Part shown: positions 52,242 through 59,291 of the stretch, piece by piece | How the letters are laid out: each line of letters begins with the position of its first letter | Numbering within the stretch: position 1 is the stretch's first letter | NCBI GenBank assembly: GCA_023386315.1 | Contig: JAEWJZ010000007.1 | Coordinates: 1-59,291 of the forward strand | DNA length: 59,291 nucleotides | From: Bacillota bacterium | GTDB lineage: Bacteria > Bacillota > Clostridia > Lachnospirales > Lachnospiraceae | Reading direction: 5' to 3' | Notes under the pieces: model-generated | Told to the model about the DNA's origin: nothing | The model's database searches: none | Seen by the model: only the letters and a program-made list of their open reading frames with translations | Translations under genes and position numbers: made by a program

Positions 52242-53234
52242 ATGAAAGTTGCAGATATGCATTGTGATACCATAGCGGAGCTTTATTACAGAAGACAGGC
52301 AGGAAAAGACTGCTCTATTTTAAAAAATGACTGTCATATTGATTTGGAGAGAATGAAAAAAGGAAATTACTGTCTGCAGAATTTTGCCCTGTTTACGGAA
52401 CTGACAAAGCATGAACGACCGTACGAATACTGCATGAAGCTGCTGGATTTATTTTACACGGAGCTGGAGGGATATGGGGATTTAATCGGAATTGTAAGGT
52501 CATTTAAAGACATTGAAAAGAACCGGAAAGAAGGAAAAATGTCTGCCATGTTAACCATTGAAGAGGGCGGCGTCTGTCAGGGGGAAATTGCTTTTCTGCG
52601 TAATTTTTACCGCCTGGGAGTCCGTATGATGACTCTTACATGGAATCATATCAATGAACTGGCTTATCCAAACAGGATCCGGATTGAGAAGGAAGAGGCT
52701 TTTTTTGAACCGGAAACAGAACACGGGCTGACAGAAACAGGGATTGCTTTTGTGGAGGAGATGGAAAGGCTGGGCATGATCATTGATGTGTCCCATTTAT
52801 CCGATGCAGGAATTTATGATGTATTCCGTCACACGAAGAAGCCGTTTGTGGCAAGCCATTCCAATGCCAGAACCGTAGCTTCCAACCCCAGAAATTTAAC
52901 AGATGAGATGATTAAAATGCTTGCAGAGCGGGGAGGAGTTACCGGAATTAATTTTTGCGGTGATTTTCTTCATGACTGGAAGAAAGGGGAGAAGTCGTTA
53001 AGCCGGATTGAGGATATGGTCTCCCACATAAAGCATTTAAAGCAGACCGGAGGTATCGGCTGCATCGGTCTTGGATCGGATTTTGACGGAATCGGAGGAG
53101 AACTGGAGATGAAATCTCCGGAGGATCTGCCGCTTTTAGAGGCTTATATGAAAAAAGAAGGCTTTCATGAGGCTGAAATTGAAGCTGTTTTTTATGGCAA
53201 TGTTCTCCGTGTATACAAAGATATTTTACAATAA
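52242..53234 (+). CDS. Membrane dipeptidase, peptidase family M19
   Basis: A 330-residue zinc dipeptidase. Metal-ligand motifs: MHCDT, the bridging Glu in TIEEGG, DVSHLSD and ASHSNAR, and LGSDFDGIGG near the end. No signal peptide, so it works in the cytoplasm. Cleaves dipeptides, often with D-residues. Single-gene unit with its own promoter. Confidence 0.94.
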   Translation: MKVADMHCDTIAELYYRRQAGKDCSILKNDCHIDLERMKKGNYCLQNFALFTELTKHERPYEYCMKLLDLFYTELEGYGDLIGIVRSFKDIEKNRKEGKMSAMLTIEEGGVCQGEIAFLRNFYRLGVRMMTLTWNHINELAYPNRIRIEKEEAFFEPETEHGLTETGIAFVEEMERLGMIIDVSHLSDAGIYDVFRHTKKPFVASHSNARTVASNPRNLTDEMIKMLAERGGVTGINFCGDFLHDWKKGEKSLSRIEDMVSHIKHLKQTGGIGCIGLGSDFDGIGGELEMKSPEDLPLLEAYMKKEGFHEAEIEAVFYGNVLRVYKDILQ

Positions 53235-53242
53235 GATAAAAA

Positions 53243-53296
53243 TTTACATAAATTTTACATTCATATGTATAATACTTTACATAGATTTGATATGAT
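53243..53296 (+). promoter_or_regulatory. Candidate Pho boxes and promoter of the Na/Pi-phoBR operon
   Basis: TTTACAT occurs at 53243-53249, 53254-53260 and 53276-53282, with start spacings of 11 and 22 bp, so all lie on one helix face. A -10-like TATGAT is at 53291-53296, placing the repeats across about -60 to -20, where PhoP binds in Bacillus (TTAACA-like repeats, about 11-bp period). Confidence 0.6.
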
Positions 53297-53337
53297 ACTT
53301 ACAAAACATGATTTATCATGAAATACGGGAGGAAAAT

Positions 53338-54993
53338 ATGTCAATAACAGATATACAAATGTTATTTAAGTTTATCGGAGGGTTGGGGATGTTCCTTTAT
53401 GGAATGGATGCCATGGCTGATGGACTTCAAAAATCTGCTGGACATAAGATGCAGCAGCTGCTTGGTGCATTAACAAGCAACCGGCTGATGGGAGTTTTGT
53501 TAGGAACCGGAATTACAGCTATTATACAGAGCAGTTCGGCCACTACGGTTATGGTGGTTGGATTTGTTAATGCGGGAATTATGAATCTGCAGCAGGCAGT
53601 TGGCATTATTATGGGAGCCAATATCGGAACAACCGTTACCAGCTGGATCGTTTCCATGAGTGAGTGGGGAGAGATGTTAAAGCCGGAATTCTTCGCTCCT
53701 GCACTGGTGGGAGTAGGCGCTGTTTTCAGCCTGTTTTCAAAGAATGAAAAGAAAAAGCAGATTGGTGAAATACTGGTTGGATTTGGTGTCTTATTTATCG
53801 GACTGGGTTTTATGTCTGCCTCCATTACTCCTTACAGGAATGCTCCTATTTTTGGACAGGCATTTTCCGTACTGGGCAGAAATCCGATTCTGGGAATTCT
53901 TGCGGGACTTGTGGTAACAGGAATTATACAAAGCTCTTCTGCATCTGTTGGTATACTGCAGACTCTTGCTTTAAACGGTATAGTAAACTGGCAGTCTGCT
54001 ATTTTTATTACACTCGGTCAGAATATCGGCACCTGTGTAACGGCACTTCTTTCCAGTCTGGGCGCGAATCGAACAGCAAAGCGTGCGGCAGCCATTCATT
54101 TGATGTTTAATGTTGCGGGGGCTTTCATATTTGGTATTATCATGTTTATTTTATTTCAGATGAACCCTGTGCTGGCTTCTTCCAGAATCAGCAGTGTGGA
54201 AATATCTATTTTTCATACCGTTTTTAATGTAACCAATACAATTTTGCTGTTTCCTTTTGCCGGACTTCTGGTGAAGGCTTCCGGTTTCTTTGTCAGAGGA
54301 AAGGAGAAAGAAGAAGCATCTGATTCCGAAAGTGAAATGAAGCGTCACTTAGACGATCGAATTCTGGAAACACCTTCTTTTGCCATAGAGAATGTAAACC
54401 ATGAAGTCGTTAATATGGGTTACGCAGCTCTTGAGAATTTTGATGTGGCAGCTGACGCATTACTCACCAGTAATTTATCTGAGATAAAACAGGTGGAAAA
54501 ACTGGAACAGAAAATTGATAATTATGAAAAATTACTAACCGATTATTTAATTAAAATCAACAATCAGTCATTAAATGAAGAACAGCATATCCTGGTTAAA
54601 AATCTCTTTTACACGATCAGCGATTTTGAACGGATCAGTGATCATTGTGAAAACTTATCTGAGCTGGCTACGGAGAAAGCAAACCGCAATATTATTTTCT
54701 CCCAGGAAGCAGAAAGCGAAATGAAGGAAATGTTAAAGGCTGTCCGCGCCTCTTTGGAACATGCAATTAAAGCCAGAGAAACCTCTGACATGTCAGAGGT
54801 TCGTTCCGTGGTTCAGTGCGAGGAGAATGTAGACAGTCTGGAAGAAGAATTAAGAGAACGCCATATTGAACGACTATCCACTCAATCCTGTAAACCGGAA
54901 AATGGAGTTGTATTCCTGGATGCATTAAGCAATTTGGAGAGAATTTCTGATCATGCCCATAATATTGCAGGTTATGTAAAAGAAGAAATATAA
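53338..54993 (+). CDS. Na/Pi cotransporter family protein with PhoU-like tail
   Basis: About 551 residues from ATG 53338 (GGGAGGAAAAT upstream). The two inverted Na/Pi repeats carry IIQSSSATT and IIQSSSASV, the family signature; about eight TMs fill residues 1-310. A PhoU-like helical domain follows (about 340-551). Imports or exports phosphate with Na+. It precedes a PhoB/PhoR-like pair and Pho-box-like repeats, so it is probably phosphate-controlled. Confidence 0.92.
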   Translation: MSITDIQMLFKFIGGLGMFLYGMDAMADGLQKSAGHKMQQLLGALTSNRLMGVLLGTGITAIIQSSSATTVMVVGFVNAGIMNLQQAVGIIMGANIGTTVTSWIVSMSEWGEMLKPEFFAPALVGVGAVFSLFSKNEKKKQIGEILVGFGVLFIGLGFMSASITPYRNAPIFGQAFSVLGRNPILGILAGLVVTGIIQSSSASVGILQTLALNGIVNWQSAIFITLGQNIGTCVTALLSSLGANRTAKRAAAIHLMFNVAGAFIFGIIMFILFQMNPVLASSRISSVEISIFHTVFNVTNTILLFPFAGLLVKASGFFVRGKEKEEASDSESEMKRHLDDRILETPSFAIENVNHEVVNMGYAALENFDVAADALLTSNLSEIKQVEKLEQKIDNYEKLLTDYLIKINNQSLNEEQHILVKNLFYTISDFERISDHCENLSELATEKANRNIIFSQEAESEMKEMLKAVRASLEHAIKARETSDMSEVRSVVQCEENVDSLEEELRERHIERLSTQSCKPENGVVFLDALSNLERISDHAHNIAGYVKEEI

Positions 54994-55032
54994 CAAACGG
55001 ATTTAACTTTTTTGAGACAGAAAGGAGAATGT

Positions 55033-55722
55033 ATGGAACGAATCTATGTAGTGGAAGATGATGATAATATCAGGGATTTAATAAAAATTGCCCTGGAAGG
55101 CTTTGGGTATGAGGTATCTTCCTATGAGATGGCAGAGGAAGCTCTAAAGCACATGGAAACCGAGAAACCGGCGCTGGCAGTCTTTGATCTCATGCTTCCC
55201 GGCATGGACGGGATGTCAGCAATACGCAGAATCCGGAAAAATGATTTGTTAAAAGACATTCCCATTCTTGTCCTGACTGCAAAGGACCGGGAGTTTGATA
55301 AGGTGGCCGGTCTAGATGGCGGTGCAGATGATTATATGACAAAGCCCTTTGGTGTCATGGAGCTGGCAGCGCGCATTCGCAGCCTTCTGCGCAGGAGCTC
55401 AAAAAACCAGGGATCTGAGGACGAGCTGGAGCAGTACTGTCTGAACTTAAACAAAAAGACCAGAGAGGTTTATTGTGACGGAGTTAAAGTCGAGCTTACA
55501 TTAAAAGAGTTTGATTTACTGCAGTATTTAATGGAGAATCACAATAAGGTCGTTACCAGAGATGAACTTCTCAATCATATCTGGGGTTATGATTATGACG
55601 GAGAAACAAGAACTCTTGATATGCATATCCGGACACTGAGACAGAAACTGGGAGACAATGGCGGTTCCTGTATCAAGACAGTCCGTGGAGTAGGATATCG
55701 TTTTATTAAGACGGAAGAATAG
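55033..55722 (+). CDS. PhoB/PhoP-like response regulator
   Basis: About 229 residues from ATG 55033 (AAAGGAG 8 nt upstream; the TTG at 55012 lies before that site). Receiver VEDDDN, DLMLPGMDGM, MTKPFGV; winged helix LTLKEFDLLQYLMEN and TRTLDMHIRTLRQKLG. With the kinase that follows it should control the phosphate response. Confidence 0.93.
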   Translation: MERIYVVEDDDNIRDLIKIALEGFGYEVSSYEMAEEALKHMETEKPALAVFDLMLPGMDGMSAIRRIRKNDLLKDIPILVLTAKDREFDKVAGLDGGADDYMTKPFGVMELAARIRSLLRRSSKNQGSEDELEQYCLNLNKKTREVYCDGVKVELTLKEFDLLQYLMENHNKVVTRDELLNHIWGYDYDGETRTLDMHIRTLRQKLGDNGGSCIKTVRGVGYRFIKTEE

Positions 55723-55762
55723 TGAAAAAGGCATGCTGCATAAAATAGCTGATGGAGGTATT

Positions 55763-57166
55763 ATGAAACAGGCGATTTTTGTAAAATTTATTCAGATTAT
55801 ACTTGTGGTGCTGGTACTGAGCAGTTCCATATTTTATATTGCCTCCAGCAGTGCGCTGCTTAAAAATTCCCAAAAGGATATGAAATATACATTAAAGGCT
55901 ATGGATGAGGTTCTTGATTATACCGGTGATTTAGAAAAGGAAATCGGAGAACTAAAGCCCACGTTAAGCGAAAACCATAGCCGTTTCACCGTCATTTGCT
56001 TAGATGGAACTGTAGCGGCCGATACTGGAGAAGTACCGGTCGCTTCTTTGGATAATCATGGAGACAGAGAAGAGGTGAAGGAGGCGCTGGCGCAAGGGGA
56101 AGGCACCTCCAGACGTTATTCAAATACATTAAAGAAAAATATGCTCTATGTGGCTGTCCGGTCATCCAAAGGAGATTACATTCTCCGAATGGCGGTTCCC
56201 TATACTGGTATGAAAGAAAACTTAATGCTCCTTCTTCCTGCTGTGTGGCTGAGCTTCCTCGCCGCAATCATGTATTCTGCTTTTTCAGCGGACAGTTTTG
56301 CTGAGTCAATTACACGGCCGCTTAAGGAAATTTCCCAGGAAATGCTGAAAGTAAACGGGGATTATACGGATCTTTCCTTTGAAACGTATCAATATCCGGA
56401 AATTAATATTATCGCAGAAACTACCACCAGAATGTCAAAGAATGTAAAGGAGTATCTAAACCAGATTGAACGGGAAAAGCAGATCCGCCAGGAATTTTTC
56501 AGCAATGCTTCTCATGAATTAAAGACTCCCATTACTTCCGTGCAGGGCTATGCAGAACTTCTGGAGAGCGGGATCATACAGGATGAAGAGCAGAAGGCTG
56601 ATTTTATCAAGCGGATTAAAAAAGAAGCGGGGAATATGAATAATCTGATTAATGATATCCTTATGATATCCCGTCTTGAAACAAAAGAAGCAGAGGTTTT
56701 AAAAAGCGATGTTCGCCTTTCCATACTGGTGCAGGATATTATCGAATCACTGGAACCGCTTGCTGCTTCCCACGAAGTCCTGATCCATATGGACTGCAGG
56801 CCGGTCTGTATCTATGCCAATGGTCAGCAGATGAAGGAATTGATTGGCAATCTGCTCAGCAATGCGGTAAAATACAATAAACCGGGCGGAGAGGTATGGA
56901 TCACAGTGAGGGAAGAAGACCGCAATGTGATTATCCGGGTAAAAGATAACGGAATGGGAATTCCAAAAGAATCTCTTGGACGTATATTTGAACGGTTCTA
57001 CCGGGTTGATAAAGGGAGAAGCAAAAAGCAGGGCGGTACCGGTCTTGGACTGTCCATTGTAAAGCATATCGTGAATTTTTATCATGGTACCATTACGGTG
57101 GAATCAGCCATTGATGTTGGAACGGAATTTATGGTTAAAATTCCGGTTCAGGGAAAAAAACTATAG
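55763..57166 (+). CDS. PhoR-like sensor histidine kinase
   Basis: About 467 residues from ATG 55763 (GGAGGT upstream). TM1 (about 8-28), an extracytoplasmic domain, TM2 (about 155-175), HAMP-like linker, H-box FFSNASHELKTPITSVQGYAE, N-box LLSNAVKYNK, G2 GTGLGLSIVKHIV. Matches PhoR in plan. Confidence 0.92.
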   Translation: MKQAIFVKFIQIILVVLVLSSSIFYIASSSALLKNSQKDMKYTLKAMDEVLDYTGDLEKEIGELKPTLSENHSRFTVICLDGTVAADTGEVPVASLDNHGDREEVKEALAQGEGTSRRYSNTLKKNMLYVAVRSSKGDYILRMAVPYTGMKENLMLLLPAVWLSFLAAIMYSAFSADSFAESITRPLKEISQEMLKVNGDYTDLSFETYQYPEINIIAETTTRMSKNVKEYLNQIEREKQIRQEFFSNASHELKTPITSVQGYAELLESGIIQDEEQKADFIKRIKKEAGNMNNLINDILMISRLETKEAEVLKSDVRLSILVQDIIESLEPLAASHEVLIHMDCRPVCIYANGQQMKELIGNLLSNAVKYNKPGGEVWITVREEDRNVIIRVKDNGMGIPKESLGRIFERFYRVDKGRSKKQGGTGLGLSIVKHIVNFYHGTITVESAIDVGTEFMVKIPVQGKKL

Positions 57167-57197
57167 AAATGCCGGTTAAGGCAGGAGGTGTACGGGT

Positions 57198-58085
57198 ATG
57201 GAAAAATTTGTTTTAACGTGTTGTTCTACAGCAGATATGAAAAAAGAATTTTTTGAAAGCCGCAAAATTCCTTATGTATGCTTTCATTATACCATGGACG
57301 GAGTTACTTATCCCGATGACCTGGGGGAAAGTATCCCATTTGAAGAATTCTATGATCGGATTGATAAAGGGGCAGCTCCCTATACCTCTCAGGTAAATGT
57401 TGAGGAATACTGTAATTTCTTTGAACCGATTTTAAAAGAAGGAAAGGATATTCTGCATCTGACCCTGTCTTCCGGTATTTCCGGGACTTATAATTCTGCC
57501 TGTGCGGCCGGAGCCGAGATGCGGCAGAAATATCCGGAAAGAACCATTATCATACTGGATTCTCTTGGGGCATCCTCCGGCTATGGGCTTTTAACCGATG
57601 CGGCGGCAGATTTGCGTGATAAAGGAGCGACGCTGGAAGCGGCGGCAGAGTGGGTCATGAATAACCGGCTTTCCGTACACCATTGGTTTTTCTCAACGGA
57701 TCTTACCAGTTTTAAACGGGGAGGGAGGATATCTGCAACCTCAGCCATGCTGGGAACTGTTTTAAATATCTGCCCTCTCATGAACATTGATGATACTGGA
57801 CATCTGATACCAAGACAGAAAATACGCACAAAAAAAAGAGCCATTCAGGAAATGGTAAAGATGATGGAACTCCATGTCCAAAATGGCTCCCGCTACAACG
57901 GAAAATGCGTGATTGCACATTCTGCCTGCGAGGCTGATGCAAAAGAGGTGGCAGCACTTATTGAGGCGCGTTTCCCCATGCTCGCAGGTAACATAATCAT
58001 AAACAGCATTGGCTGTGTAATCGGCTCCCATACAGGTCCCGGAACTGTGGCATTATTCTTTTTTGGAGACAAAAGAGCTGATTAG
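57198..58085 (+). CDS. DegV family fatty-acid-binding protein
   Basis: A 295-residue DegV protein, with TSQVNVEEY, LTLSSGISGTYNSA, LDSLGASSGYG and FKRGGRISATSAMLGTVLNICPLM (read in parts). It binds a fatty acid; FakB members present it to the kinase FakA. Whether this copy is a FakB is not clear. GCAGGAGGTG ribosome site. Confidence 0.93.
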   Translation: MEKFVLTCCSTADMKKEFFESRKIPYVCFHYTMDGVTYPDDLGESIPFEEFYDRIDKGAAPYTSQVNVEEYCNFFEPILKEGKDILHLTLSSGISGTYNSACAAGAEMRQKYPERTIIILDSLGASSGYGLLTDAAADLRDKGATLEAAAEWVMNNRLSVHHWFFSTDLTSFKRGGRISATSAMLGTVLNICPLMNIDDTGHLIPRQKIRTKKRAIQEMVKMMELHVQNGSRYNGKCVIAHSACEADAKEVAALIEARFPMLAGNIIINSIGCVIGSHTGPGTVALFFFGDKRAD

Positions 58086-58089
58086 ATGT

Positions 58090-58440
58090 TTAATTACCGA
58101 TGATCTGGGCTATCATACGATTGGGCAGGCAGACGATGCTTTCTCCTGTGTGCTCAATCGTGCCCTGGTGAATACAGATTTTGTCCGGGCAGGTTGCATC
58201 GGAAACGTGCACTTTACCGCCCTGGATTACAATGCGGTTGGTGCCTCCCTGGTACCCGTTCACTAAAACTTCTGTATCATGGTTTAAATCCAGAGTTTCC
58301 ACAACTTTGCCATCTACGGTAATTTCCAGATATCCCGCAGATTTTGAAAAAATGATCTGGTTCGCAATAAGAAGTATGAATGATATTGCTAGAATTACAA
58401 CAATTAATAAGACTTCTTTTTTATGTTTTTTTATTTCCAT
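58090..58440 (-). CDS. NusG domain II-containing membrane protein
   Basis: A 116-residue protein: an N-terminal TM (VLLIVVILAISFILLIANQIIF) and a NusG-II beta domain outside (YLEITVDGKVVETLDL, VHVSDATCPDKICIHQG, CLPNRMIAQI). Usually found next to FMN-binding and Gx-transporter genes in anaerobes. Divergent from the FMN-binding gene. Confidence 0.88.
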   Translation of the reverse strand: MEIKKHKKEVLLIVVILAISFILLIANQIIFSKSAGYLEITVDGKVVETLDLNHDTEVLVNGYQGGTNRIVIQGGKVHVSDATCPDKICIHQGTIEHTGESIVCLPNRMIAQIIGN

Positions 58441-58624
58441 TTCTGACAGGTCCTCTTACTTATTTTCTATTATCAATAAACAGAATTTGAAAAATAAATT
58501 CTGCTTCATTATAACACATAATCCTGATTCCTTCCAAAAGATAATTAAAATTTTATAAAATCATTGTCGTAGTCCTGCGGGGTATGTTAAGATAAAGTCA
58601 AACTTTATAAAAGCAGGAGGATAT

Positions 58625-59291
58625 ATGAATAAAAGTAACGCAAATGCTAAAAGAAACGGGTATATTGGATTAGGAGCTATGATTTTACTGGCTGGCGCTA
58701 CTGTTTTTGGAACAGATCCACTTTATAAGGCGATTGACAGCAGTGTTAGACCGGAAATCTATGTTCCGGGTACCTATACAGGTACTGCGAGAGGCTACGG
58801 CGGGATTGTCACCGCAGATGTAACAGTATCAGGAAAAACGATTGATTCCATTGCTGTAAATGGAGAAAAGGAAACTCTTCTCAGTATGGTATTGCCAGGA
58901 CTAACGGATTCTATCATTGCAAAGCAGTCTGCAGAAGTGGATGCCGTTTCAGGAGCGACTCTCAGCAGCAATGCCATTAAAGAGGCAGTGGATCAGGCGC
59001 TTGCAAAAGCAAGGGGAGAGGAGCAGGAAACGGTACCGGAGACAACTGAAGAGGCAGCTGAGGCGCCTTCTTCTTTAAAGGATGGAACCTACACCTATGA
59101 ATCACCGGAATTTGACAAGAACGGATTCAAAGACCAGGTGAGTATGACAGTTAAGGATAACGCGATTACAGCGGTTACCTGGGACGGCATAAAGGAAGAC
59201 GGAACCAAAAAGAGCCAGCTTTCCATGGATGGAAAGTATGTCATGACAGAAAAAGGTCTTAAGTGGCATGAACAGGCGGAAGCAGTGGTCG
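58625..59291 (+). CDS. FMN-binding domain protein, cut by window end
   Basis: 222 codons are visible; the gene continues outside. N-terminal signal anchor (GYIGLGAMILLAGATVFG), an FMN-binding domain with DAVSGATLSSNAI (the SGAT site where ApbE attaches FMN to Thr), an acidic linker of Glu/Thr/Pro/Ala, and the start of a second domain. Extracytoplasmic flavoprotein, likely part of electron transfer. GCAGGAGG ribosome site. Confidence 0.88.
   Translation, partial: MNKSNANAKRNGYIGLGAMILLAGATVFGTDPLYKAIDSSVRPEIYVPGTYTGTARGYGGIVTADVTVSGKTIDSIAVNGEKETLLSMVLPGLTDSIIAKQSAEVDAVSGATLSSNAIKEAVDQALAKARGEEQETVPETTEEAAEAPSSLKDGTYTYESPEFDKNGFKDQVSMTVKDNAITAVTWDGIKEDGTKKSQLSMDGKYVMTEKGLKWHEQAEAVV

Noticed and set aside
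1..59291. CRISPR arrays, tRNA or rRNA genes, insertion sequences
   Set aside because: I saw no regularly spaced repeats, no tRNA cloverleaf-like sequence, and no DDE transposase genes.

Overview
The window looks like chromosome of a motile, endospore-forming Lachnospiraceae/Clostridia member (Lacrimispora/Hungatella-like). Grounds: low-to-medium G+C, strong AGGAGG ribosome sites, a class A RNase P RNA, ZTP and THF riboswitches, a LicT/RAT-controlled PTS, split purine-cyclohydrolase genes, sporulation genes (sigK, ytaF) and motility genes (chemoreceptor, FliB).

The central result is that the mother-cell sigma factor gene sigK is cut into three pieces by two different serine-recombinase elements. 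Piece 1 (13375-13650) encodes regions 2.1-2.4. Piece 2 (21527-21817) encodes the linker through the first half of the region 4.2 helix-turn-helix. Piece 3 (33967-34032) encodes the last 21 residues, including most of the -35 recognition helix. Precise joining gives one uninterrupted 210-codon SigK without a pro-sequence. Element 1 (7,876 bp) is a classic skin-type element: a 12-bp direct repeat containing AATGA and one SpoIVCA-like large serine recombinase at its right end. Its cargo is an AraC regulator, a GH27 glycosidase, a [NiFe]-hydrogenase (protease, small and large subunits), a cytochrome b5/collagen-like protein and a small gene with a sigma-E-like promoter. Element 2 (12,149 bp) has three tandem serine recombinases at its right end and carries a polysaccharide deacetylase, a BNR beta-propeller protein and a two-component system with a FtsX/MacB-type ABC transporter. 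Its reconstructed circle junction is a dyad, GACAGC-4-TA-4-GCTGTC, centred exactly on the TA that restores the sigK frame. Functional SigK should therefore need two independent excisions, one repairing the -10-reading domain and the other the -35-reading domain.

Left flank (1-13.3 kb): rnpB; a leftward DUF6282-transporter-chemoreceptor operon with a divergent LysR gene; leftward pyrBI; a three-gene ABC operon; and purO-purH behind a ZTP riboswitch.

Right flank (34-59.3 kb): lepB, ytaF, a LicT-controlled N-acetylglucosamine PTS operon (EIIA, HPr, EIIBC), a FliB-like methylase, lrgAB, a PAP2 phosphatase, folT behind a THF riboswitch, an Mrp-type ATPase, a small alarmone synthetase, a two-component system divergent from an SLH-MacAB export operon, an M19 dipeptidase, a Na/Pi cotransporter with phoBR-like genes behind 11-bp-phased repeats, a DegV protein, and a NusG-II/FMN-binding pair that runs off the window end.
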